Under the pieces are notes generated by a model, which saw only the letters and a list, made by a program, of their open reading frames with translations, had not been told where the DNA came from and did not search any database. Of a stretch of 64,000 nucleotides of DNA, positions 36,258-46,765 are shown in pieces. The DNA is taken from NCBI GenBank assembly GCA_029448655.1, contig JACCLO010000008.1:930001-994000 (forward strand). The letters run 5' to 3'. Position numbers and translations under genes: made by a program. Each line of letters starts with the position of its first letter. The stretch's first letter is position 1. The DNA comes from Wolfiporia cocos. Taxonomy: Eukaryota > Basidiomycota > Agaricomycetes > Polyporales > Phaeolaceae.

Positions 36258-37377
36258 GATAGGACCTACCCAACTCTTCTAAGAGATGGCCCCACTTTTC
36301 TACAAACTTAGCTTCGGAAATATAGTCTGGTGTCATGCTCTTCCGTACGGCAGGTGAAACGTAGTATGTCTCAATCTCCGGCGATGGGTCTCGTTTGGGA
36401 ATCGGCGATATTTACTGCGAGAGATTGCTCCGATGTCAGCGTCACACTTCCTGCCAACATGCTTCGCCACAGGCCTGAGAATGGTAGGTCGTTAACTACG
36501 ACCAGGCAGGTTTCGAGTCAGGTTCTGAGCAGGTACTATCACTGGCCCACATACGCAACTTCGTCGCATGCTCCACCGAGTTTCGCATCTATTCCCATGA
36601 CTCCAGGCTCAAATTTCTCGATGTTTTGTTTTAAAATGATATCCCTATATCTCTTGTATAAGTACAATCTTTACAGATATGTGAAAGTGCCCTGGGCATG
36701 ATACCGAAGTCCATCATGATGCATGAACTATCGCAACAGCAATGCAACTGTTCTCCGAGCATCAGTTACGCCATCAATCACGATCGCTGGACGCCCGAAC
36801 ACACGGCATCAAACGGCATTACGCTGTCGGTGCACCGCAGCTGGCCGGCGTCACAATGCCTTGATCAACGGGTGGCTGACAACACACTTTGACTGCAATC
36901 TACCTCAGCACATTGACACATGCAATAATCCTCTCGGAAGATTATATGCTAAGTCTAAGGTATAGTAAGAAGGCCCATTGCAATTTTGGAGGGATCTCAT
37001 CAAGAAGAAAACTGAGCCGAAGCCCACCAATAGCTCTGATTGTCTCTTCCTTACATTGTTCATTTTTTCTCCTCATTTATTTAGACTTTCTCAAAAACCA
37101 GCTTGATAGATTGTACGGATTGTAATACAGTCGTGGTGTAAATTTCCATATTTCTTGGATTGGAGAGAGTGGTGCTAGAGGGTGAAACTGCATTGCTATT
37201 GCGATTGCATTGATGGATCAGTGATGCCCATGCTCAAACTCCGGCTACTTTCCTGCTTCGGCTCAGTCGAATCCGGCTGAGCCACGCGGATCAACTAGTT
37301 AAGCCCGCTTTGATGCAGCACCGTGTGTATGTAGTACACTCAGCACCGTTGTATCGCAGCTTTCACTCCTCTCTAAC
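36258..37377. other. Intergenic region with a possible gene remnant
   Basis: On the minus strand, frames ETYYVSPAVRKSM and TPDYISEAKFVEKWGHLLEEL (36,270-36,400) read like one protein segment, cut by the GC-rich end at 36,257. I cannot name the family. The rest has no supportable gene. Confidence 0.3.
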
Positions 37378-38932
37378 ATGTCTACGGAGTCCCCCATTGA
37401 ACAAGCGTAAGCGATCATGTAAATTCACTGCGTGTGGTTTGTAACTGCGTAGTTCAGATACATCTTCAATTGGCTGTTCGTGGCGGCCGCAGGTGTGTTA
37501 TCTTTGATTCCTGTATCACGATAACTCAAGTTTGCAGTGTCATTCTGCTATGACTACTGCTTGACACTGGAGAACGAGATTGAATACGTTTGGAAGTCTC
37601 AGTGGTCCTTTGTCAATCTCCTCTTCTACGCGTTCCGATATTCTGCCTTGCTGAGCACGATCTCAACAATACTGGAAGTAATACATCCCACGGATTGGCA
37701 GAATAGCGTTGTGCAGGTACGTCATACGATTGCCTACGCATTGGGTTGGAATAGTAACATGACATATTCTCTAACAGTAAGGAATAATAGTTATTATCTC
37801 ACTGTTCATAACACTCATCGCGAATATAGGTGCACAGCAACTACATGGACACAATTGGTGTTGGGCTTTGTTATAATGACCAGTGCAGCAAGTAAATCAA
37901 CTCAATCTAAATCGCACGCGAGGTCGCCTCAATGGTCCCACAGTGTTCTCTGCGATGAGGGTGTATGCCATGACGACCCGATCGCTGTGGCTCTCTCTCA
38001 TGACTCTGGCTTTCGCATTAGTTTACCCCGCCATCACCGGCGTAGGTCCATCCTACCTCGTGCTCAGACTGCGTCATAACATATCATCTCTGTGATGGCA
38101 GTACGCCTTAATCACAACAGAGCCAGCGTTTGTCGCCGTTGTTGCTCCCACGATCCGACCATGCAGCACGTCAACAAACAATTTCGCAACGTGGTCCAGG
38201 TGTGTGGCAGGCACGATTTCCTCCGTGCATTGGCATGATGACATCAAATGCGTAGCTGTAAGGAGGTAGTTTGGTTCTGATGGTAATATGATGCCCTAAC
38301 GTGCTGCTCAGGGATGATGGGGTCTAGGGCGTCATCTGTGGTCTCTGACGGACTGGTACTGCTAATCACCTGGTTTCAAACAAGACAGCCTACGTCACAG
38401 GATGGACCGTTGGCTCAGCGCCCTACAATCACTAAGGTTTTGATGATAGACAGTGAGTACCCAGACTTCAAGAATGCTTCTGGTAATACTGATATGATCG
38501 TAGCGGCCATATACTTTGGGTAAGTGGCATATTCATCCTTTTGTGTACTCACTCATGAACTATTGGACATAGGATCCTCTTTGTGCTCAATGTATTGGGC
38601 ATCGCCGTCGGGCGAATTCAGCCTGGCAACGTATGTATTCTGCAAAACTCGGATTATACATTGACGGTGTAATAAATGTCTTCAGGCTGATATACTGTTT
38701 GCGGTGTGGTCGCCATTGTGAGAGCGTCTTCAACACAGCTGTCCAGGCTGCTAACGATGATCTGTTGCAAAGGATTACCGCGATTATATTGTCAAGACTA
38801 CTACTTGATCTGCGAGAGATGTCCATTGATGACGGGGGCGAGGAATTACTATCGCAAAGTCTCTTCGTAACATTTGCGGCAATCAGATCAGGTATCAAAT
38901 TTGACTGTAGTAGAGCGTTGGTACAATACTGA
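37378..38932 (+). CDS. DUF6533 multi-helix membrane protein, copy 2
   Basis: Paralogue of the gene at 27.6 kb with the same architecture. Exons 37378-37406, 37458-37492, 37538-37716, about 37830-37885, 37937-38043, about 38101-38196, then from 38,313 on, ending at TGA 38,930. Reads: MSTESPIEQAYIFNWLFVAA, then SFCYDYCLTLENEIEYVW, MFSAMRVYAMTTRSLWLSLM, YALITTEPAFVAVVAP, GSRASSVVSDGLVLLITW, RILFVLNVLGIAVG, ADILFAVWS and TAIILSRLLLDLREMS, the usual family end. Exons 1 and 2 have exactly the same lengths (29 and 35 nt) as in copy 1. The exon 3 to 4 junction shows the same one-frame misfit as in copy 1. Function of the family is unknown; a plasma-membrane or endomembrane location is inferred from the helices. 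Confidence 0.7.
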
Positions 38933-40283
38933 TAGCTATGGATGCGCAGAACAGCAAGTTAGTGTCATATAAGCTGACATTGAAATCGACAGCGTTTGAT
39001 TGGAAATGGGCGTATATAATGACGATTGCGCACACGCTCGTACTAAGATTGATAGGTAGCATAATAAGCCATGGTCGGTGCGTTGGAAGCGCTCGATGGC
39101 GAAGAAATAAGCTATTCTGGTAGCCAGTGCCTCCAAGTTCTCAGAAGGATCTAACTCTTTCAAGGATACCCCCCTTTCCCCCAAATCTCACTTCAAAATC
39201 TTGTTTGCACATAGGCGAGATCTAATGTAGGAGATCGCCTCAGTATTAGCATATTAATTTTGACAGGCTCACAGAGCCAGCTTACACACTTATTCGCGCA
39301 GCGTAGTTGATCTGATTGCGAATGAAGTTGGTAGATTGCCTTGATAAGAAATATAGTACTAGAGCACCTGATACCGTCCAGTTGTCGATGCGATGAACTG
39401 AATCTGGAGGTTGAAATTCGTGGCATTACAGATGGATTATTTTGCAACGCCAGAAAATTTGATACTTCAAGTTACATGAGCTGCTTTATTAACGCGGCTT
39501 GTCGTGCCGCGGCTCCTACTAGAGTAGTACGCTGTGGCGCAGCGCCTCCCAGACGCCTAATCTCTGATCCGCTAACGCAAACGGACACCCTGCTACTACT
39601 TGAGAACTTGGTGACCTCCTGATGTACTCTGATCAATGCCAGCATGTTCGTTCGTCCGTTCGTCCGTCTGTGTGTCTGTACACCCGCCTGTTCATCTATT
39701 CTCCCGTCCGATCGTCGACTCACCGTCGGTCGTCCGCTCGTCTCTACTCCGGCTACGCATCGACTTCTTCAGCGCACACCTTTGACTTGTCGCTGTATGA
39801 GAGGACGCCTCAACGCTCCACTTCCTATTTCTATTATAATACCGCCGAGGCATCGGTCATGCGACTCCGAGGTCCGAACCGATCAAGACTACGTATACGC
39901 GGTTCCCTGCTCGACAGGTTGTAGTCCAGCCTCTTGGCGACACGGTAACGAGAATACCGGTACCGCATCGCTTATCTCATGGACGGAAGCCGAAGTCGGA
40001 GGTCGCGTTCGCACATATGTTCTCTTTCCTGAGATGTCGAATCAGAGAACGTTCAATATATAGCACGCCATGACAAACCCTCCCAGTAATACTGTCAAGG
40101 ACGTGAGTGTGCTCATTGATAACGGTGCGCCGGAATCTGTATGTTGATCAACTTGCCCTACACCGAAGGCTTACGTGCTGATGTTGAATTGCACCAGTAC
40201 CAGTACCGTAGGTAGCATCCAATAACTTAATATCGTCATCTTGTCCCTATCGCAATTGTACGTTATCAATCCGCTCTGGATAG
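38933..40283. other. Intergenic region
   Basis: No gene is supported. It contains a GTCC/GTCT-rich low-complexity tract around 39,645-39,750 that opens long artificial frames on both strands. The tail before 40,284 may be the F-box gene leader. Confidence 0.45.
39645..39750 (+). repeat. Simple-sequence tract (GTTCGTCC-like)
   Basis: Tandem GTTCGTCC followed by GTCTGTGTGTCTGT and further CGTC-rich sequence. A decayed microsatellite. Confidence 0.6.
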
Positions 40284-41666
40284 ATGGGTACCTTTGACGT
40301 TTTTATGAAGACAGACTCTCCAATTTATCTCAAAATGATGCAAGCCATGGCATACCCACACCCTCCCCCAGAAACTTGGGATCAAATCTTGGATTATCTC
40401 TGGGATGATACCTCCGCGCTCAAGGCATGTAGTATGTCATGCCGCTCATGGCTTCCAAGAACAAGATACCATCTCTTCTACACGATGAGCGTGTACACCG
40501 TACAAGACTGCGATCGCGTCCGAAGCTTCTTGGACGCGTCCCCCGAGCATTGGCGCTTCGTGCGCCAACTCCGAGTCGAGTCCTTCTGCAACGTGCCCAT
40601 CCTGATGCTAAACCCGCGACGCGCGAACGCGGCGCTGTCCACCATCCTGCCTCGGCTGCAGAACGTTGAGCACCTCGTCCTCGGCCTGCTCGACTGGGAG
40701 GCGGACCTATCGTCCGAGATGCGGCACGCGCTCATGTCGTTCCCGCTCCTGCGGACGCTCCGCTGCGAGGGTACGATATTCAGGAACTACGACGCAGTCT
40801 TTGACATCCTCTCTGCCATGCCGCGCGGCCTGCGCTCGTTCCACTGCATCGCGCCGCCATCGTGGTACAACATGTGGACGCCCGCCGCGAACATGGACCG
40901 CGCGAAACCGCTCCCTCTCTGCCCCAGCTTCGACCGCCTCGGCTCGCTCGCACTGCATACGATTCTTCCCGGCGTCGTATCTAGAGTTGTCCCGTGGCTG
41001 GAGCACAAGTTGTGCCCGCGGGAGCTCGAGGTGACCTGTTCGGGCCCGGAAGATAGGGAAGCCCTGGCGAGGCTCTTAGACAGCGTGGATGTCGCGCAGT
41101 GCATCGAGGACCTTAAGATCAACGACATCGTGCACTGGGTGCAATCGCGTATACCTTTTGGTTCGTTCTCGAGCGGTTCTGGGCGTGGCGCGTCTGTTGC
41201 TGACGGTTTGTTCTCCGGTACAGACCCTACCCGGAAGCCGTTCACTTTCGCGAACCTCACTCGCCTTCGCAGCCTGACCCTGGTCATCCGTCCAGGCCAT
41301 ATCCAGCATCCCTGGCTTTTCTGGGTCCTGGCCGAGATCCCCTCGCACGTCCTTCAGCGCCTCACGCTGACACTCACTCCAAGCCTCGCATTGGGCGATC
41401 GCTATACGTATTTCGGCGTACTAGACTGTGCCAACGTCGACGACGCTCTGGCTCGTCTGAGTGAGAACTCGCCCGATCTATCGGTTGTATTTGATATCGC
41501 GGTTCTCAGCGGCGACCTCAGTCGCCACGACGCTGAAGTATCAACGGCGGTTGTATCCTCATTTCCAAAACTCATGAATGGGAGAACTCGAGTTGGGGTG
41601 ACGTTTTCGCATTTCGATACCTGCCCAGGTGGGCCTGTGCGGCTATTATCAAAACGGTGGCTGTAG
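40284..41666 (+). CDS. F-box-like protein with C-terminal LRR-type region
   Basis: Single exon, 460 aa, ATG at 40,284. An F-box-like motif is at about residues 27-65 (PPPETWDQILDYLWDD then LKACSMSCRSWLPRTRYHLF), which matches the common Agaricomycete form in which the box ends at the HLF segment. The rest has Leu-spaced segments (LQNVEHLVLGLLDW, LRTLRCEGTIF, LTRLRSLTLVIRPG, LQRLTLTLTPSL), suggesting degenerate leucine-rich repeats used for substrate binding. F-box proteins connect substrates to the SKP1-CUL1 ubiquitin ligase; that role is inferred. The gene is GC-rich compared with its AT-rich flanks. Such genes are greatly expanded in mushrooms, so no orthologue is claimed. Confidence 0.75.
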   Translation: MGTFDVFMKTDSPIYLKMMQAMAYPHPPPETWDQILDYLWDDTSALKACSMSCRSWLPRTRYHLFYTMSVYTVQDCDRVRSFLDASPEHWRFVRQLRVESFCNVPILMLNPRRANAALSTILPRLQNVEHLVLGLLDWEADLSSEMRHALMSFPLLRTLRCEGTIFRNYDAVFDILSAMPRGLRSFHCIAPPSWYNMWTPAANMDRAKPLPLCPSFDRLGSLALHTILPGVVSRVVPWLEHKLCPRELEVTCSGPEDREALARLLDSVDVAQCIEDLKINDIVHWVQSRIPFGSFSSGSGRGASVADGLFSGTDPTRKPFTFANLTRLRSLTLVIRPGHIQHPWLFWVLAEIPSHVLQRLTLTLTPSLALGDRYTYFGVLDCANVDDALARLSENSPDLSVVFDIAVLSGDLSRHDAEVSTAVVSSFPKLMNGRTRVGVTFSHFDTCPGGPVRLLSKRWL

Positions 41667-43069
41667 TTGTCTGGATGTATGATTTATGCTTATGATACCG
41701 CCACGCATTACGATAAGTTAGTATACCTCAATAAATTCAGTAGTTCCCGCAATGTACGACAACTGTGCATTTTCCCCCTTGCGTAACGAAAAAGCTGATA
41801 CAAGTTCGCAACCATGGCCTTGAGATTTCTGAACCCTCTCGATAATGTTATATATACTATGTCACCACCTACTGTTACACAGAGGTGACCGCGTACTCGA
41901 AGCATTCATTGGCGACTACAAGCTCCCGTGCACGGGTCGTACATGCAACTGAATATGACAGAATAAAGAGTGGCATCAGAGAAAGCTGCTTTGTTGTTCA
42001 TTGGTAGTTTCATCTTCAATAGCATAACCTCCTCATCGTGATTTCCATACTATGTAGTTTCATCGCAGGTGTCTTTGCAGATCTGCCTCTCTTGCACTGT
42101 GACCTTCCCTCGAGCACGAGCCCTGTATCTAATCTGCTTGTATACATGTCTGTATCCCTTCCGTCAATGGACTGTTGTTGACGGACCTGTTAGAGTTGAA
42201 GTGGGGTAATGAAATTGTGCCGTGTCGGGCTACCTCACCGTACTATCCCCAGTTACAGCAGCGCGCGTCGAACATTCATTCTGCAAACGCAGCCCAATAT
42301 GATCATTTTTGAGCATATATGGCGGAAGAGAATAGTGAAAGCACTAACGCATTTGCGCATGAAGTCAGGCTGACTATGAGCTAACCGTGCCCTCATTCAT
42401 GATTTCGATGAGTTACAATCAACTTCGTCGGCTATTTGCTGCGTGCAGTATAATATCATCGCTACTACGTCCAACAGAATGAGTATGTTTTGTTCGACAA
42501 GTTAGTAGCAGCTCCATGTAAGTCTGCCATTGTCAACCTACACTATACCCAATGATTCCATGGACAATCGTTCATGGATATCGAACCGTAGTGGTATGAA
42601 TGCCACAGCTTACCATCTCTGTCAACACTTGTCCAGTTGATTCATTCCACAAAGTCTTCAGAATACCAGACTTCGCATCAAGAATAATGCGATATCAGAA
42701 CACGCAGAAAACATTAATGGCATCGGTCAAATCAATTGGCAGAAAGTGGAAGTATCCATAGAGATGCTCGGTTTCATCTGTCAGCTTTTTGTATGTGAGT
42801 TGATAGAATGGGCCAATGCCTTGCAGAAAGACTCTATGAAGGCTTCTTAAATCATTTTACACAGTTTCCAATGTCAGAAGACAGACACTGCCCTTATTTT
42901 CCCTTGCATCTAGTATCAGATGAGCTTGTTTGACTCTTGAAACTCACACCTTAAGATCCTGATGCATCTACCGCTGGTAAAGATGCGACTTCAAAATATT
43001 TATTAGACCCTGTTCGGTGTGGTAGTTCCGTGTCCCTGTTGCAACAAAAGAACACGCACTTGTTACATT
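41667..43069. other. Intergenic region
   Basis: No supportable gene, RNA gene or repeat is seen in about 1.4 kb of AT-rich sequence. Confidence 0.5.
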
Positions 43070-43849
43070 TTAGTAACCTCGCTCCCAGTACAGTCTCATT
43101 GCATCGTCAATCTCAGATACATCGCGCATCGCATCAACGCCCGATGGCGAATAGCCGGAAAGCTTCACTGACGCGCACCACACTCCAAGTATACCGCGTG
43201 TTCTCGACTTGGAGTTGGAGTTCACGAGTTTGAAGTAGGCCCTCAGAAATGATTGCCCAAGAAGCAATAAAGCTGGAATAGCAAGCCCCGCACACTGTGC
43301 AAACGAGCTGGGATCTATCTTGTCGAACGTCGACGCAGCAGCGGAGTAATTCTGGATGAGGATTTTCAATGGCGTCCTTCCATGACATAGGTCGCCGACT
43401 ATGGCATATCGAGTAAGCAGGGCGATGGTGATTAGGACTTCTCTCGTACCGACTCGATAAGCTGGACATTCAAGCTCTTCCCAACGAATGTTGGGATCTA
43501 GAGAATTGACTTGAGGAATGAGAGTAGGCGGAGAGTCCTTGAATCCAGCAGCTAGCAAGACTTTGTAGGCAGTTTCCAGTTGGTCATCAGGAATGAGAAG
43601 ATGCATATGCTGCATCCATGATCGTGTGAGACCGTTAGACTGCTAATAGAACATGCATTGTCGACTCACATTATCGCAGATCGGAACACCGTAATACATC
43701 ATCGCCCACTCGCCCCATAGGACGATCGGACCTATACCAGCCTGAGTGAGCACAACAGTCAATTTTGCGGAGACGTCCTCGCGCAGTTGGTCGGTGAAAA
43801 TGTCTCCAACGGTTTGAGTAGGAGTGAGCAGTTTCGTGGAATGACCCAT
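43070..43849 (-). CDS. Nucleotidyltransferase-fold-like hypothetical protein
   Basis: Exons complement(43670-43849) and complement(43609-43070) with a 60-nt intron give 239 aa. The segment IVLWGEWAMMYYGVPICDN then HLLIPDDQLETAYKVLLAAG resembles the small-nucleotidyltransferase pattern in which a Gly-x-x-Ala-x-x-x-(H/Y)G helix precedes a Asp-x-Asp strand. Here the strand reads HMHLL, without the paired Asp that binds metal, so catalysis is doubtful. Similar uncharacterised proteins are common in Agaricomycetes. A continuous frame without the intron stops at once (VSRQCMFY), and a 30-nt alternative intron seems too short. The function is unknown. Confidence 0.6.
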
Positions 43850-44217
43850 CAGGTGCAGGTCTATATGCGTAACGGTGATACGTTGGACGGTCTAAATCCC
43901 AAGCTTGATGAGATTAAATGTTGACGCAGACGACTCGACAAAACATACCGGTACCGTAATTTTAGAGTGAAGCGCCGGAATGATCGCGAGCACGTCAGGG
44001 CGCATGACGTCACGCGCGCACATCGCTCGCCACTCGCCACCTCAACGGGGCAGGTCCCACTCACTGCAGTCATCGTGACCGCAGGGTTGTGTCCCTCGAC
44101 CTCCACACAACCATGTGAGATATATTGCACGGTGCTAAACGCACCTTGCACCTTTTTCATACACCTCTCATTAAATTCCATCCTGTATCGATCGACCACT
44201 ACGCGACAAGTATCGCA

Positions 44218-44634
44218 ATGAGCGCACAGAGAACACCAAACAAGCCTGTCATGACCGCACGTCAAGTCGCTCGTTCCGGCGGTAGTCCAACGGTATGCTC
44301 ATAGTGTGCGGTAGCATTGTCGCGCTCACTGAACCGTCTCCAGACGCTTTTCGCTGGCGTGGCCGCCGTCAGCGCAGGGCTCGGCGTGTTCTGGTACACT
44401 CAGAAATGGAGCCACTGACAGAAGGAGGAGGACGTGCGTCCTGGCGCCATCCCGACGTGGGAGTATCGGATGAAGCAGCAGCAAGACCCCAAGTCGAACG
44501 CGGACGATCCGCTTGCGCAGCGCGTATCGGGTGCGGAGCCCGTGCCGCGACCGAAGGATGTACCGCTCCCTGGGTCGGATAGCGGGCAGTCGGGGAGCGC
44601 TGTCATGACCGCTGCACATGTTGGTCGTGCATAA
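44218..44634 (+). CDS. Small single-helix protein, interrupted by in-frame TGA
   Basis: Exon 44218-44292 (MSAQRTPNKPVMTARQVARS...), 50-nt intron, exon from 44,344. The second exon starts with a hydrophobic segment (LFAGVAAVSAGLGVFWYTQ), then KWSH, then TGA at 44,416-44,418. The same frame continues with QKEEDVRPGAIPTWEYRMKQ and a hydrophilic tail to TAA at 44,632. An N-terminal basic stretch and one helix suggest a small mitochondrial or ER membrane protein. The stop can be explained by a 36-nt intron (44,386-44,421), which is unusually short and would delete half the helix; by a real stop giving 49 aa; by readthrough; or by mutation or sequence error. Divergent from the gene at 43,849. Confidence 0.5.
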
Positions 44635-45188
44635 TCATCTGCTTGCAGAGGTCTCAATGTCATTCACGATCAGGGAAAGGGCTCCGACGACACACAGCGA
44701 TCTCCAGAACATGTCGATGAGCCAGCACAGCGGCGGACCAACGATACTGGGGATCAACCATATACAAAGGTACGAGGACATAACCCGAGTGTATATACTT
44801 CGCATTGACGCCGTACACATAGAACTCCGAGTATAAGGAAGGCTATGAGCCCGAGAAGAAGCAATGAACGACATGGTCTTAGATACATTCCATGTAAGCG
44901 GCATTGTACTTTGCACAATGCCGCACTAGTGTATAGCTGCATTAGGACTATCCATTACGATTGCTTTATTAAAGACATCAATTATATTCGGCCTCAGGCT
45001 GCAGCATTGCAATGGTATAATGTAGACTGCGATTTAACTGGTATGAGACAGCCCAGACTAGCATAGAACATCGCGCGACGAGCGACAAGACAAGTCTAAT
45101 GCTAGTGATAACGGGGACGGTCCACGAACGATGTAATCATCATTAGTACAAGTCTACGTCTGATCTCCCATGCACGCCTCTGTTATTA

Positions 45189-45896
45189 TCAATGTAAAGC
45201 TTCGAAAATATGCTCGTTCTGCTGCGATAGCAAGCGCGTGACCTTGGATAGATAGTCCAATTTCTCATCTAGCTGGTCCAGCTTCTCGTCCAGGGTGTCG
45301 AACTTGTTACTGACTGTCTGCTCCAGCGCATCCACGCGCTGACGCGTCTTCTCAATGGCGTCACCGATCTTGTGCAGGACGTCGTTGAGCATGTCAGTTA
45401 TTTTCTTGGTACCGCCATCGCCGCCTGTGGCCTGCAAGAGAGTCTTCCAGGCTTCAATTCGTACAGCCACGGCCTCCATAGGCTCGGGGAAATCCCCCTG
45501 CAGCTGGCATGCTTTAATATACTTTTCGAAGAATTCTCGCGGTTCCTTGCATGGCCCAGTTAACCAAAGGTTTGCGGGAGCAGACTGGACACACCATGTT
45601 GCTCGACACTTCTTTAGATGACTCTGAGCAGGCGTTGAGCGTTGAACGTTGACGGAGCGGAAGGCAAACATACCAGATAGCCCATCGACTTTCAATGGAA
45701 AGTCCTTGACCTCTGGATATGCGCGTGAGACGAAGTCGTAATATATTAAAAGAATCTCATTACGATTGGCGATTGTGCGGGTCGAATATGGGAGCATCTC
45801 GTTGGCTTCTTCAAAAAAACCTTGGAAAATGGCTTGCAGGTCGGGGTTGGTGCAGGCCTCGGCCCAGGCGACCTCGCCGGGGGGTATACGGCGCAT
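45189..45896 (-). CDS. Hypothetical coiled-coil protein, 235 aa
   Basis: Open frame from ATG 45,896. The C-terminal third is a heptad-rich helix (KIGDAIEKTRQRVDALEQTV, then FDTLDEKLDQLDEKLDYLSK), a likely coiled coil at residues 170-225. The first part has LPYSTRTIANRNEILLIYYD and no known domain. A 50-nt intron-like segment (45,624-45,673, donor GTATGT) inside the frame is possible but changes the frame, and the unspliced frame keeps the coiled coil. No family recognised. Confidence 0.5.
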   Translation of the reverse strand: MRRIPPGEVAWAEACTNPDLQAIFQGFFEEANEMLPYSTRTIANRNEILLIYYDFVSRAYPEVKDFPLKVDGLSGMFAFRSVNVQRSTPAQSHLKKCRATWCVQSAPANLWLTGPCKEPREFFEKYIKACQLQGDFPEPMEAVAVRIEAWKTLLQATGGDGGTKKITDMLNDVLHKIGDAIEKTRQRVDALEQTVSNKFDTLDEKLDQLDEKLDYLSKVTRLLSQQNEHIFEALH

Positions 45897-46019
45897 CTGC
45901 CACCGTGAGCGGAGCGAGGTGAGTGGATCCTGCGTTTTTATACGCCGTCGTTGGTCCGTGCGCAGCTGTCAGCTGTCAAAGATTTAGGGCTGGCGGTTGA
46001 AACGGCGAGAGGGCTGGTT

Positions 46020-46640
46020 TGAGGGCGGCGACCGCTCGAGGAGCAGCCCTGTCCTCCGTTGCGGCCGCTCTAGGAGCAGCCACACGGGCACGAGAGGCGA
46101 TGGTGACACGAGCGAGGGCGATGAAAAGCGAGGGCGATTAGTTTGAGTGCATCGTGCTTCCTGAGCCAGCCCCTGCGGGGGCCGGTGGATGCTTGCAAGC
46201 CCGATGTTGACGTTGATGGCGCGGCGTTGCAGTGGCCGCTATTGGCGCGGCGCTTAATTCAACTTGAATTCCAAAGGACAGGTGATCCGGGCGAGAGACA
46301 CGGCCGCTGCGCGTAAAAGAAAAAAGAAGAAGGGAAGATTGTCACCCGCATCGCGTGCAGGTGAGGGTGAGGATGAGTAAGCGGTCACCCTAGCCGCGAC
46401 CGCTCAAGGAGCAGTCGGAGGCCGCTCTAGAGCAGCTACAAACGGTGAGGGTGGGCGCGACGCTGATCGAGATCGAGCAGTGATCGAGCGCTGATCAAGC
46501 GCTTACCGAACGCTTACTTGAGTGAGCCCTGCAGAGATGGGTGCTGCGAGGTAGACAGCGGAAGCATTGTCACCCGCACCGTGTGCGGGTGAGGCTGAGG
46601 CTGAGGGCGAGGATCTCACACGGCGTGCGCTTACTGTGAC
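46020..46640. repeat. GC-rich region with short dispersed repeats and hairpins
   Basis: Four copies of a ~20-bp motif like GACCGCTCGAGGAGCAGCC occur near 46,029, 46,061, 46,395 and 46,420. Two copies of a palindromic motif occur near 46,340 (TCACCCGCATCGCGTGCAGG) and 46,568 (TCACCCGCACCGTGTGCGGG). GAGGGTGAGG runs follow each palindrome. No ORF explains them. It lies between divergent genes at 45,896 (minus) and 46,766 (plus). Confidence 0.55.
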
Positions 46641-46765
46641 GCGACGCAACGGGCGCCTATGACCTGGCACACGTAGGCCGAAGGGGGCAAGCGGATATAG
46701 GTCATCAGCTGATCCTTCCGGATAATTTCCAAAAGTGGCGGTGAAGCCTCTTGCACTCCGCCACC

